A program made the position numbers and the translations under genes. Under the pieces are notes generated by a model. That model ran no database searches. It had not been told where the DNA came from and worked only from the letters and a program-made list of their open reading frames with translations. From Chamaelirium japonicum (taxonomy: Eukaryota > Streptophyta > Magnoliopsida > Liliales > Melanthiaceae), in the NCBI GenBank assembly GCA_947650365.1, contig CANTAL010000147.1, forward strand, positions 372,001 to 436,000: DNA of 64,000 nucleotides, written 5' to 3'. Shown piece after piece: positions 46,001-57,042 of the stretch (positions are counted from its first letter, which is position 1; every line of letters begins with the position of its first letter).

Positions 46001-47758
46001 GTACGATCCATTCTAATTCATTCGTATGATCCATTCATATTCATTCGCACGATCCAGTCTAATGGATTCGCACGATCCATTCTAATTCATTCGCACGAAT
46101 GTATCCATTCTAATTCATTCGTACGATCCATTCTAATTCATTAATATGATCCATTCTAATTCATTCGCACGATCCATTCTAATTCATTCGTACGATCCAT
46201 TCTAATTCATTCGTACAATCCATTCTAATTCATTCGCACGATCCATTCTAATTCATTCGTACAATCTATTCTATTTCATTCGTACGATCCATTCTTACTC
46301 ATTCGTATGATCCATTCTAATTCATTCGGACGAATGTATCCATTCTAATTTATTCGTACGATCCATTCTAATTCATTCGTACGATCCATTCTAATTAATT
46401 CGTCCGATCCATTCTAATTCATTCACACGAATGTATCCATTCTAATTCATTCGTACGGTCCATTCTAATTCATTCGCACAATCCATTCTATTTCATTCGT
46501 ACGATCCATTCTTACTCATTCGTATGATCCATTATGGATACATTCGTGCGAATAAATTAGAATGGATCATACGAATGAGTATGAATGGATCGTACGAATG
46601 AAATAGAATGTATTGTGCGAATGAATTAGAATGGATCGTACGAATGAATTAGAATGGATCGTGTGAAAGAATTAGAATGGATTGTATGAATGAATTAGAA
46701 TAGATCGTATGAATGGATTAGAAAGGATCGTACGAATGAATTAGAATGGATCGTACGAATAAACAGAATGGATACATTCGTGCGAATGAATTAGAATGGA
46801 TCGTACGAATGAATTAGAATGGATTGTACGAATGAATTAGAATGGATCTTACGAATGAATTAGAATGGATCGTACAAATGCACGATCCATGCTAATTCAT
46901 TCGTTCGATCAATTCTAATTCATTAGCACGATCCATTCTAATTCATTCGTACGATCCATTCTAATTCATTCGCACGATCCATTCTAATTCATTCGTACGA
47001 TTCATTCTAATTCTTTCACACGATCCATTCTAATTCATTCGTACGATCCATTCTAATTCATTCACACGATCTATTCTAATTCATTCGTACGATCTATTCT
47101 AATTCATTCGTACGATCCATTCTAATTCATTCGCTCGAATGTATCCATTCTAATCCATTCGTACGATCCATTCTAATCCATTCGTACGATCCATTCTAAT
47201 TCATTCGCATGAATGTAACCATTCTAATTCATTCATTTGATCCATTCTAATTCATTCGTACGATCCATTCTAATTCATTCATTTGATGCATTCTAATTCA
47301 TTCGTACGATCCATTCTAATTCATTCGTCCGATCCATTCTAATTCATTCGCACGAATGTATCCATTCTAATCCATTCGTAAGATCCATTCTAATTCATTC
47401 GTACGATCCATTCTAATTTATTCGTACGATCCATTCTAATTCATTAATATGATCCATTCTAATTCATTCGTACGATCCATTCTAATTCATATGCACAAAG
47501 GTATCCATTCTAATTCATTCATACGATCCATTCTAATTCAGGATCGTACGAATGAATTAGAATGGATACATTCATGCGAATGAATTAGAATTGATCGTAC
47601 GAATGAATTAGAATGGATCGTGCGAATGAATTAGAATGGATCGTACGAATGAATTAGAATGGATCGTACGAATGAACTAGAATGGATGCATTCGTGCGAA
47701 TGAATTAGAATGGATCGTACGAATGAATTAGAATGGATCGTACGAATGAATTAGAATG

Positions 47759-47763
47759 GATCT
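47759..47763. repeat. Target site duplication of T4, left copy (GATCT)
   Basis: GATCT precedes the T4 LTR and recurs at 59384-59388 directly after the right LTR. It lies at bases 16-20 of the 23-bp satellite unit. Confidence 0.95.
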
Positions 47764-48904
47764 TGTTCGGGGGATTTTTCGCTGGTCCGTGCGGGCTGCC
47801 TGCAAGACAAAGAAAAGAGAACGTGAGAACGGCTGGCTCCCTCCGGAGCGCAGACCCTCCGACGCTCAAGTCAGTCACAGTGGCACAACGGCGAGCTGTA
47901 ATGGACCAAAGAGGAAGGAAAAGGGATTTTTCCAACCTGTACTATGGAGCCTGGGGGTGAGCATTTATAGCAATCGGCGGCCTACCGTGGCCCGACACGT
48001 GGAGATTCTTCCGGCGCCTTCTAGACCCCCCACGTTCTGGCTCGCGTGGGTCTGACAGTCCTTGGTACTCGCGCCCTGACATTCTGTCGTCAGGCCTGCC
48101 AGGCGGTTTGAGTGGGGGAGGGAATCTTTCTTGTCGTGGCAAGGTGGCCATTCTGGAATGTTCAAGTCTGGGAGGTCTCGAACTGATTCGAGCGAGCTTC
48201 CGTGGACCACGTTTGTCCACGTAGCTTCCGTGGGGTTTTGCCACCTGGCATCTCCTCATACATTGTGGGCGACCTCCGACGGGGAGCTAAGGTGAGCTCG
48301 CCCTCTATTGCTCCGCCTTCTCTTCCACATCTATCAAGAGTCGGACCTCGCGGGAGCAACCTCCTCGATAAACTGGGGAATTCTGGCGAGCTTGGGCGAG
48401 CTCCTGAGCGAGCTAGGGGCGAGCTCCTGCGCAAGCTAGGGGCGTTCGCGATGCCGGTGTCTTCGTTATGCATGACGGTCTAACTCCCGCTATCACTGCC
48501 AGCGAGTTCTCGCGCGGGCTTGGCGAACTCCGGGGCGAGCTCCTGAGCGAGCTTAGGCGAGCTCCTGGGTGAGCTTGGCGAGCTACGGGGCGAGCTCCTG
48601 AGCGAGCTTCTGGGCGACCTCGGGCGAGCTCCGTCGAGCTCAGGCGAGCTCCTAAAAGTGCTCTTGGCCTGGGCCCTTTCAGCCTAATGTGGATCTCGCT
48701 CCCTGTCAAGGTGATTTGGTGAGCACGGGGGAGCGAACTCCTGCGAGCTGCACTCAGATAAAAGGTGTCCATCCAGCTCCCTGTGGGGCGAGCTCCTGAG
48801 GGGTTGGGAGAGGCGAGCTTTTTGGACGGGCTCCCTCGAGAACTCTTATCTCAGATGCGTTTGCAATGCTACCCAAGATATGTGGTTTCTGTCTACCCCC
48901 AACA
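47764..48904 (-). repeat. 3' LTR of T4 (left copy)
   Basis: It runs from TGTTCGGGGGATTTTTCGC to TCTACCCCCAACA. A TATA box (- strand CTATAAATG) lies near 47962-47970. The U3 is rich in GAGCTC motifs (48380-48660). Confidence 0.95.
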
Positions 48905-48916
48905 TTACCCCCTCCT
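48905..48916 (-). other. Polypurine tract of T4
   Basis: On the - strand this reads AGGAGGGGGTAA, adjacent to the 3' LTR and identical to T3. Confidence 0.85.
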
Positions 48917-49079
48917 GAGGGAGTGATCGAGGAAACTCGACGCTTGCTCAGGAGTCTTAGCGAACTCCTATCCCCGGCAATGTGCCTGATATCAATGTCT
49001 GCCGTAACAGTTTTCTTGCGGGGTGGAGATAATAGCGATGGCGGCCTGCGCCGAGAACTTTGACTGCCAGTATTTCACA

Positions 49080-49645
49080 AACGCTGGGCGGGCCACGAGC
49101 ATCAGCCATGAGCGATCTCCTGCGATGCGAGCTCCTCACATGCGGTCAGGGTCAGCTTCGGGCAAGCTTGGGCGCCTGCCGTGGGCGGTCTGCATCGAGA
49201 GTTTTGACTCTCAGTACTTTTCCAAAAACGCCGGGCGGGCCACGAGCGCCAGCCACGAGCGATCTCCTTCCGGTGCGAGCTTGTCACACGCGGCCAGGGT
49301 CTGCCTCGGGCGAGCTGCGGGCACCTGCCGCGAGCGGTCTGCATCGAGAGTTTTGACTCTCAGTACTTTTCAAAAACGCCGGGCGGGCCACGAGCGTCAG
49401 CCACGAGCGATCTCCTTCCGGTGCGAGCTTGTCACACGCGGCCAGGGTCTGCCTCGGGCGAGCTGCGGGCACCTACCGCGAGCGATCTGCGTCGAGAGTT
49501 TTGACTCCCAGTACTTCACAAACGCTGGACGGGCCACGAGCGTCAGCCACGAGCGATCTCCTTCCGGTGCGAGCTTGTCACACGCGGTCAGGGTCTGCTT
49601 CGGGCGAGCTTGGGGCGCCTGCCGCGGGCGATCTTGTGACTTGGG
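49080..49645. repeat. ~147-bp tandem array upstream of the T4 antisense ORF
   Basis: GGTCAGGGT/GGCCAGGGT recurs at 49144, 49292, 49440 and 49586 (spacings 148, 148, 146). It is homologous to the 145-bp array of T3, inverted. It ends about 400 bp before the antisense start codon. Confidence 0.9.
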
Positions 49646-50045
49646 TATCGCACCGAATCTCCAATGGTCGCTTCACCTTAACTGCGGCGCGAGGCTCAAC
49701 GCTGATACAGCGAATCTCATCATGAGACCCCGATCGGCGCGAGACGCGTGTCTCCTCCTCATTTGTCCCTTTCTCTGTCAATAAAGGACAGTGCTGGCGC
49801 CGGCGCAGCTTTTTCCACGCGTGGCCCACGTGGCGCTCGACGATTTGAGAGAAGCGAGCTGTCGCTTTGATCGCCGTCACGTCGCCTCGCCGAGCGCGCT
49901 TGGGCATTAAATGCGGATCTATTCACCTGTCTCTCGCTCGCCTTTAAATAGGGGATGGGGGGCAATTTTTACTGCTGCGTGAAAACAGCTCTCCCTTCTC
50001 CCTTTGCTTCTAGTGCTTTCAGCTCGCTTTAGCCCTTCTGCTCTC
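49646..50045 (+). promoter_or_regulatory. Putative promoter of the T4 antisense ORF
   Basis: TTTAAATAGGGG near 49943-49954 lies about 95 bp before the ATG at 50046. A G-box-like inverted motif, related to but less symmetrical than that of T3, is at 49741-49754. It is homologous to 32573-32994 of T3. Confidence 0.5.
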
Positions 50046-52596
50046 ATGGCTTCCGCTGCTGACGTTGCTGCTGCTGTTGCTGCCGCTGCTGCTGCCGCCC
50101 AGGCCGCTGAGCCCGCCACCGAAAGGGCGGTGGTCTGGCTGCAAAACCCCGTCGGGGTGCCTGTCGGGGACAGTATCCGGGCGGCGATCGATCTCCCTCG
50201 GGAGATCCTCGTCACCGAGATGCCACTCTCGGGGAGGCCGCCCCAGGGCACAGTAGCTTCTGTCGGGCTGCTGTGGTCCGGGCTGCGGTTCCCCCTGAGT
50301 CATCTCGCCGGGGAGCTCCTGGAGTTGACGGGGCTTTGCCCCGCCCAACTCTCAGGAAACTCCTGGGGGATACTCTACGGGCTGTCCCAGCTGGAGACCG
50401 CTCTGAAGGCTAGGATCCCACTGAGCTACTTGCTCAAAAAGTGGCTCCTCAAGCCCTCACCGGTCTTCAGCACCGCGGGCTGCGGCTACTTCTACCTCGC
50501 CGGGCGGCCTGGCGAGGTGCTCCCCTTCTCCACCATCGAGAGCAAGGACCGCCACTGGAAGGACTATCCTTTCGTGGCGGTCGGCGACTGGCGCGGGCGG
50601 CACAGCGGAGTCCCGGCTCACCCCGGGGTTCCCCCGACGGCGGTCTTCCGGGAGATCTCCTTCTACAAGGCGGGGAAGAAGAAGTGCATCGCTCCCGACC
50701 GGGAGCGATCTCTGGATGAGGCGATCCTCCACTACCTTGGTGGGCGGACTCCAGAGAAGATCACCGCTCCCGACTTCGCCTTCCAGCTGAAGGACGGGAA
50801 GACCGGCGCTATTCTGCTGAAGCAGAAAGTGGTCCGGAAGAAGAAAGAGGAGGAGGTCGGTGCTATTCCGCCGATGCAGAACGCCCCTCCTCCCTCTAAA
50901 GGAGCCAGCAAGGGGGCAGGGAGCTCCGGAGGCAACCCCCGCAAGAAGGTGGCACGGAGGCGGGCCTCGCCCATCCGCTTCGACGACCCCGACACCCTAG
51001 AGATGCTCCGCCAGGGTGAAGCCTCCGCTCCCCCGCCACCTCCTCGCCCGGACGCCGGCCCAGGTCAGCCCACTGCCCCAACTCCCATAGTCCGCCGAAA
51101 GATCCAAATGGTCAAGCCCGACGACCCGAACATCGACCTCCCGCTAACCATGGCGGAAGTCGAATCCGGGATGGCTCAAATTTTAATGGGCTACTTTCCG
51201 GGCGATCTGACCGTGCCGCTTCGTGTAGCAGTGATGACGCCGGAGATGGAGGCGCGCGGGAAGAAGAAGGCCAAGCGTGTGGGGCCCGCGCCTTCTAACG
51301 TCCAGGCGGCGCAACGGCAGAAAGCGCTGGAGGAGGCGGGCTTGGACTCGGAGCCCAGCTGGACGGACTCCGCGGAAGAGGCCTCAGGCCCCGAGGAGGA
51401 AGAGCCCGCTCCTCAGCCTTCCCAGGCGGAGCCTTCTGCTTCCGCCCAAGTGGAGAAGCCCGCGACTCCATCAGCTCCCGTACCAGGGGCGGGGTCAAGC
51501 GGGCAGGAGCCGCCATCTCCCGCCGACGGGGCAGGGATCCAGCAGGGCGAGTCAGACGCCGTCGCTGCGACCTCCTTGCCGGTGTCGGCTCCTCCTCCCG
51601 CGGCCTTTACACCGGAGGCCGCTCCAGCCCCCGCCCCTCCGACCTCGCCTCCTGCAGAGGGCCAGGAGGGAGCGGGCTCCCAGCAGGGCTTAGGGGACCT
51701 GGTCTACAGGTCCCCGAGTTTCGTAGACATTGGCTCCGATTCCGAGTCCTTCAGCTCGGAGTCGGAGGCCAAGGGGGCCACGGCGGACCCTCCGAGCCCG
51801 CCAGGAGCCGGAGCTCGCCCGGGGGAGGTGATAGCCCCCACTCCTCCCGGCGTGCCCCCTCTTTCCGGAGCTCCCGGCGGTCCCAGCGCGGGTTCCTCTG
51901 TGGAGGAAGGGAGGGCGCCCCACTACGTGCGGCAGCTGCTGGGCCGCAACGTTTTCGCGCGAGCTCCCTTCGCTTCTATAAGCGAGCGCCTGGCCGAGGT
52001 ACGCTCCGCACCTGTCTGGGTAAATTTTAGTCTTAATTCTTGCTAACCTCTTTACCTTTCTTATGCAGGCGGAGAAGCAGAGCCAGGCGCTGGCCGCGGA
52101 GGTCGCTGGGGCCGGGAAGGCGCTGGCCGCTTTGTTCGATGATTCCCTTCGGGGGTCTGAGCGCAAGGTGGACGAGCACATCCACGAGCTCCAGCTAGCC
52201 AAGGGCTCCAAGGAGCTGAAGGCAGAGTCAGAGGCACTGCACCGCAGGGTCAAAACCCTGGCGTCAGGCCTCGCCATGGCCGAGGTAGCCAAAGGCCTGT
52301 CCGCTACCGCCCTCTTCAAGGCCAAGGCGGAGCGAGACGAAGCTGTGTCCGCCCGGGAGGTCGCGCAGCGGGAGGCGGCTCAACTTCAAGGCGAGGTTGC
52401 TGCTCTGAAGACGGAGATCGCTGCCTTGAAGGAGACGCACGCCAACGGCCTTCGGGCTCAGCAAGACCGCCTCCAAACTCAACTGGACGATCTCCTCAAG
52501 AAAGGCGCCCTGGCCGCTGTGGAGAAATACAAGACCGAAAGGTCGAAGAAGCGGCGCCGAGGAGACGACAGTGGGGCGGAGACAAGCAAGCCTTGA
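50046..52596 (+). CDS. Antisense extra ORF of T4 (putative gypsy-type transposon / Transposase_28-like)
   Basis: The start at 50046 (MASAADVAAAVAAAAAAAQ) is chosen because it matches the Ala-rich start in T3; an upstream in-frame ATG at 50004 lies closer to the TATA box. The conserved domain is at about residues 70-260: WSGLRFPLSHLAGELLEL, GLCPAQLSGNSWGILYG and YLLKKWLLKPSP. A basic linker (KKVARRRASPIRFDDPDT) and a long Pro/Ala/Glu-rich region follow. A GT...AG stretch of 70 bp (51999-52068) looks like an intron. The last part, ending at 52596, is a coiled coil (QREAAQLQGEVAALKTEIAA) with a basic tail KKRRRGDD. It faces gag-pol tail to tail. No function is known; the coiled coil suggests oligomerisation. 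Confidence 0.75.
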
Positions 52597-53040
52597 GCTC
52601 GCAGCTTTGCAACTGTTTTTGTAATTTTTGCCAATCAATGAAATTTATCTTTCTGGGCCCGCATATGCGTTTCTTTCTTTCTATGTGCCTTTTATGAGTC
52701 CGCTTTGGGAGTTCGCAGCGACCTCGAGAGCGATACCCCGGGCGAGGCAGCTAATTCGATTCAACCCTTTTATTTTTAAGTATATGCAAACGAAAAACTC
52801 GGCATGCTCGTAAAAACTCGATAGTCTCTGAGCCCGGAAAACGTTAAAACGAACCAAAAGACTTCAAAAACTTCCCTACACTCAGAGACTTAAACGATTT
52901 TTATTTTTAAAAGAAACTAATAAGTGCTAGCTGCCCCCTGCCCGGTTAATTTCTCTCGATGATCCTGTTTGGCGGGCTCGCCCTTTGAGGGGTTTGCCAA
53001 CGCCAGGATGCTTCCGTTCATGGCAGGTGAACGCAAAGGA
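52597..53040. other. T4 spacer between antisense gene and 78-bp array
   Basis: AT-rich 3' flank of the antisense gene (CAATCAATGAAATTTATC near 52632), homologous to 29231-29653 of T3. No ORF of interest. Confidence 0.5.
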
Positions 53041-53044
53041 TCCT

Positions 53045-53475
53045 GGTTAGGTTTAGAGTCCACTAGGCAGCGGACTTCCCCGGGAAGCTCAAGGTCGCCC
53101 ACCGGCTGCCTCTGAGGATCCTGGTCTTGCTTTAAGTCCGCACAACGGCGGACTGCCCCGGGAAGCTCAAGGTCGCCCACCGGCTGCCTCTGAGGATCCC
53201 GGTCTTGCTTTAAGTCCGCACAACGGCGGACTGCCCCGGGAAGCTCAAGGTCGCCCACTGGCTGCCTCTGAGGATCCCGGTCTTGCTTTAAGTCCGCACA
53301 ACGGCGGACTGCCCCGGGAAGCTCAAGGTCGCCCACTGGCTGCCTCTGAGGATTCCGGTCTTGCTTTAAGTCCGTACAACGGCGGACTACCCCGGGAAGC
53401 TCAAGGTCGCCCACTGACTGCCTCTGAGGATTCCGGTCTTGCTTTAAGTCCGCACAACGGCGGACTGTTTTATAG
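53045..53475. repeat. 78-bp hairpin repeat array of T4
   Basis: CCCCGGGAAGCTC recurs at 53078, 53156, 53234, 53312 and 53390, an exact 78-bp period with five to six units against four in T3. Each unit has arms AGTCCGC / GCGGACT. It lies between the 3' ends of pol and the antisense ORF. Confidence 0.92.
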
Positions 53476-53580
53476 ATTAAGCGAGCTCTTGGTGCGGCGA
53501 GCTTCCGGGTGGAATTCTTTGTGGAAAATCCCGTCATTCATTCATAACCTCTTCAAAAAGAAAATTTTACAAAAATTTCC

Positions 53581-56500
53581 TTAGGCATAGAACTTGCGAA
53601 GGTGTAAAGCATTCCAAGGCCGCTCTAACAGGTCGCCTTCAGCGGTCATCAACTGGTAAGCCCCCTGGCCTCGCGCTTCGCGTATTATGTAAGGGCCTTC
53701 CCAGTTCGCCGCGAGCTTTCCTGCATTAGGCTCTTGAGTGTTTGCGAACACCTTCCTCATCACCATGTCCCCGGCTTTGAATGCCCGATGGCGGACTCTT
53801 TTATCATAGGCGCGCTTCATCTCTTGTCGGTATCCGGCGAGGTGTAGATTGGCGCGCTCTCGTCTTTCTTCAAGTTGATCAAGGGAGTCGACTAGCAGTT
53901 TGTCGTTGTCGACCTCCACCGACGCAAACCTTCTTTCAGTGGGCAGCTCGGCCTCTATGGGTAGCACGGCTTCGCAACCAAAAGTGAGACTGAAAGGGGA
54001 TTCGTTAGTTGAGCGACGTGGAGTAGTGCGATAGGCCCACAAGACTCCATCGAGCTCCTGCTCCCACAATCCTTTTTTCCCTTCCAGCCTCTTCTTGAGG
54101 TTGTCCAAGATCACGCGATTCGTCGCTTCGGCCTGCCCGTTGCTTTGAGGGTACCTCGGGGATGAGAACCTTAGGTCGACCCCATATTCAACACAAAAGC
54201 TTCTGATCAAGCGATTGTCGAACTGGCGACCATTGTCGGTGATCAGCACTCGTGGCAGCCCAAAGCGGCAGAAGATATTCTTCCAAAGGAAGTCCTTGAC
54301 TTGCTTCTCGCCTATCTTAGCTAGCGGGACCGCTTCCACCCATTTGGTGAAGTAGTCCGTAGCTACTAGGATGAATTTCTTTTGCCGGGCTGACACAGGG
54401 AAAGGTCCCACGATGTCCAACCCCCATTGCTGGAAAGGCCAGGGGCTCGCCAGAGGATGCAGTTCTTCTGCGGGCATATGGTTCGTGGTGGCGTGCTTCT
54501 GGCACTGGATGCACCTCTGGGCGACCTTCAAAGCGTCTTGCTCCAGAGTGGGCCACCAGTATCCTTGCCTTCGTACTTTCGCAGCAAGAGACCGCCCACC
54601 AGCGTGGTTTCCCAGCTCGCCAGAGTGAATGCACTTTAGAACTTCTTCGGTTTCCGGGCTCTCGACGCAACGGAGACTTGGCCCGCCAAAGGATCTTCGA
54701 AAAAGGCGATCCCAGCGAATGAGATAGCGCCCAGCGCATTTCTCCACTCGCCGGGCTTCCTCTCTATCCTCTGGTAGCTCGCCCTTCTGGAGAAAGCGAA
54801 AATTGGGGGCGGTCCACCCGCTGAGTGGTACGTTGGCGGAGACTTGGTTAACAGCGGGCTCCATTAGTTGGAGCCGAGACTGACTTTGGACTTCGATGAG
54901 AATCTGGCGAGCCTCTGATGTTCCCAGCAAAGAGGCGGCGTTTGCCAAAGCATCAGCTCGCCTATTATCGGCTCGCGGAATTTGCTCGAAGGAAATCTTT
55001 TCGAACTCCGCGGCCTTGTGCTTCACCAGATCCACGTAGCCCGCCATTCGTGCGTCCCGAGAGGCGTACTCCCCATTGACTTGGCAAACAATTAGCTGGG
55101 AATCGCTAAAGACCTTCAGGCGTTTGGCGCCTACCTCTTTGGCGAGCTCCAGGCCGGCCAGCAGCGCCTCATATTCCGCCTCATTGTTGGTAGCGGCGAA
55201 ATCCAGTCGGACTGACTTTTCCAGAAGTACCGACTGGGCGATCAGTGCGACCCCGATCCCAGCCCCCAAAGCGTTGGAGGATCCATCGACGAATAATTCC
55301 CAGCCTGCCTCCTCTGAACGCTTAGTTGGAGGATGCTCGCCTTGATTGTCCAAGAACCTCGCCTTCCCAGGGTGTGCCTCAGTTGGCTCATCCTCCCGGT
55401 ACTGGACCGGTTCTTCTATGGGGAAGTCCGCCAAGAAATCGGCGAGCGCCTGTCCTTTGACCGCAACTCGAGGGACATACTCCAAGCCGTAGGCGGCGAG
55501 CTCGGCGGACCAACGGTAGAGCCTGCCGGCTACTGAGGGCCTGGAGAGCGCGCTCTTTAGAGGGTGCTCTGTGATGACCCTGACAGGGTGCGCCGAGAAG
55601 TAGGGGTGGAGCTTTCTCGCGGTAAGGACCAAGGCCAATGCGACCTTCTCGATTGGTCGATACCGGAGCTCGGCGGGAAGCATCGTGTGGCTTACAAAGT
55701 AGACAGGCCGCTCCACCTTTGCTTCTTCCACAACCAGGACCCCGCTCACCGCATTCTCAGTGACCGCAAGGTACACGCCGAGTTCGGCGCCCTCTTTGGG
55801 TGCCGCTAAGATCGGTGGGCTCGCCAGGTAGTCCTTGATCTTTTGGAAGGCATGCTCGCACTTCTCATCCCAACAAATGCTTGCTCCTTTTCGTAGCAGC
55901 TCGAAAAGAGGTCGGCAGTTGTCTGAGGATTTGGAGATGAACCGATTGAGCGCGGCGATTCGCCCGCTCAGCCTCTGGACTTCCTGCCGGGTCCTCGGCG
56001 CGGGCATCTCGACAAGCGCTCGGATCTGCCCAGGGTCGGCCTCGATCCCCCTGTGGGTGACCAGGTACCCGAGGAATTTCCCCGACGTCACCCCGAATGC
56101 GCACTTCGCCGGGTTTAGCCTCATTTGGTACTTTCTCAGTACCTCGAAGGTTTCGCGGAGATCGGCAACATGCCCCTCCCTCTCCCGACTCTTCACCAGG
56201 AGGTCGTCTACATAAACTTCGACGTTTCTGCCGATCTGATCTTTGAACATCTGAGTGACTAGCCTTTGGTAGGTCGCCCCAGCGTTCTTAAGTCCGAACA
56301 GCATCACTCGATAGCAGTACAACTTCTGGTAGCCCGCTCCGGAGTAGAAGGCGGTCTTCTCCTGATCGTCGGCGTGGAGAGGTATCTGGTTATACCCAGA
56401 ATATCCATCCATGAAGGACAGGGCCTGGAACCCGACAGCTGCGTCGACCAGTGCGCCTATTCTCGGAAGAGGAAATCCATCCTTCGGGCATGCCTTGTTG

Positions 56501-57015
56501 AGGTCGGAGAAGTCGATGCACACCCTGACCGCTCCGCTCTTCTTTGGCACCGCCACGATATTGGAGATCCACTCGGGGAAGTGCGCCTCACGGATGAAGC
56601 CGGCTCGCTCCAGCTTGTCTATCTCTGCCGCCACTGCAATGGACTTTGCAGCAGGTATGTGCCGAGCTTTCTGCTTGACCGGCGGGAACTCCTTCATGGT
56701 GTGCAGACGATGACAGGCGACCTCCGGGTCAATCCCTGGCATGTCCGCGAAGCTCCAGGCGAATACGTCACGGTATTCCCTGAGCAAGTTGGTTATGGCC
56801 AGGACCTCGCCCTTGGCTAGCGAGGTCCCGAGGCTAACAACTCCTGGCCCTTCCTTGCCGCCAATGTCGACCTCTTGAAGTGGTTCGGCAATTGGAAAAC
56901 TTCCTCTCTTGGGGGTTGTCGGGCGACCTCCCTCCTCCAACTTAAGGTCCACACCGCTCCCACCCGGGGGTGGAGTAGGGGACTTAAGCGAGGAGGCCTC
57001 CAGCGGGCTCCCCAA
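53581..57015 (-). CDS. pol: pol of T4 (RT, RNase H, second RNase H, integrase)
   Basis: A single open frame of 1144 residues. RT is at about 110-290 (AVRVCIDFSDLNKACP, FMDGYSGYNQI, YVDDLLVKS near 268), the gypsy RNase H at about 380-500 and the second RNase H at about 570-690 (ELFVDGSSNALGAG, NNEAEYEALLAGL, VFSDSQLI). The integrase zinc region is at about 795-840 (GNHAGGRS, CIQCQKHA). The core at about 865-1000 has TDYFTKWVEAVPLA, LITDNGRQFDN and SNGQAEATNR. The C-terminal GKLAANWEGPYII is near 1100. Two RNase H domains in tandem identify the Tat lineage. The gene belongs to a fossil whose gag is broken. Confidence 0.93.
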   Translation of the reverse strand: MGSPLEASSLKSPTPPPGGSGVDLKLEEGGRPTTPKRGSFPIAEPLQEVDIGGKEGPGVVSLGTSLAKGEVLAITNLLREYRDVFAWSFADMPGIDPEVACHRLHTMKEFPPVKQKARHIPAAKSIAVAAEIDKLERAGFIREAHFPEWISNIVAVPKKSGAVRVCIDFSDLNKACPKDGFPLPRIGALVDAAVGFQALSFMDGYSGYNQIPLHADDQEKTAFYSGAGYQKLYCYRVMLFGLKNAGATYQRLVTQMFKDQIGRNVEVYVDDLLVKSREREGHVADLRETFEVLRKYQMRLNPAKCAFGVTSGKFLGYLVTHRGIEADPGQIRALVEMPAPRTRQEVQRLSGRIAALNRFISKSSDNCRPLFELLRKGASICWDEKCEHAFQKIKDYLASPPILAAPKEGAELGVYLAVTENAVSGVLVVEEAKVERPVYFVSHTMLPAELRYRPIEKVALALVLTARKLHPYFSAHPVRVITEHPLKSALSRPSVAGRLYRWSAELAAYGLEYVPRVAVKGQALADFLADFPIEEPVQYREDEPTEAHPGKARFLDNQGEHPPTKRSEEAGWELFVDGSSNALGAGIGVALIAQSVLLEKSVRLDFAATNNEAEYEALLAGLELAKEVGAKRLKVFSDSQLIVCQVNGEYASRDARMAGYVDLVKHKAAEFEKISFEQIPRADNRRADALANAASLLGTSEARQILIEVQSQSRLQLMEPAVNQVSANVPLSGWTAPNFRFLQKGELPEDREEARRVEKCAGRYLIRWDRLFRRSFGGPSLRCVESPETEEVLKCIHSGELGNHAGGRSLAAKVRRQGYWWPTLEQDALKVAQRCIQCQKHATTNHMPAEELHPLASPWPFQQWGLDIVGPFPVSARQKKFILVATDYFTKWVEAVPLAKIGEKQVKDFLWKNIFCRFGLPRVLITDNGRQFDNRLIRSFCVEYGVDLRFSSPRYPQSNGQAEATNRVILDNLKKRLEGKKGLWEQELDGVLWAYRTTPRRSTNESPFSLTFGCEAVLPIEAELPTERRFASVEVDNDKLLVDSLDQLEERRERANLHLAGYRQEMKRAYDKRVRHRAFKAGDMVMRKVFANTQEPNAGKLAANWEGPYIIREARGQGAYQLMTAEGDLLERPWNALHLRKFYA

Positions 57016-57042
57016 TAGCTCGCTCGTAGCGGGCGGTAATTG

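Larger units (their letters stand above)
34696..47763. repeat. 23-bp satellite array, mosaic of both orientations
   Basis: The unit is 23 bp: two related 10-mers, GAATGAATTA and GAATGGATCG, followed by TAC. A 28-bp variant ends GATACATTCGTGC instead of GATCGTAC. It fills about 13 kb with single-base variants. The array changes strand near 35000, 35023, 35577, 35776, 37057, 37486, 37887, 37901, 38216, 39835, 42240, 42411, 42834, 43003, 44158, 44592, 44992, 45004, 45735, 46534, 46880 and 47540. No gene is present. Short frames in it are satellite read-through. Confidence 0.97.

Noticed and set aside
48202-48483. Small ORFs repeated in both T4 LTRs (also 58681-58962)
   Set aside because: They are duplicates because the LTRs are duplicates. 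Low-complexity Arg/Ser/Pro content fits GAGCTC-rich repeats, not a gene.
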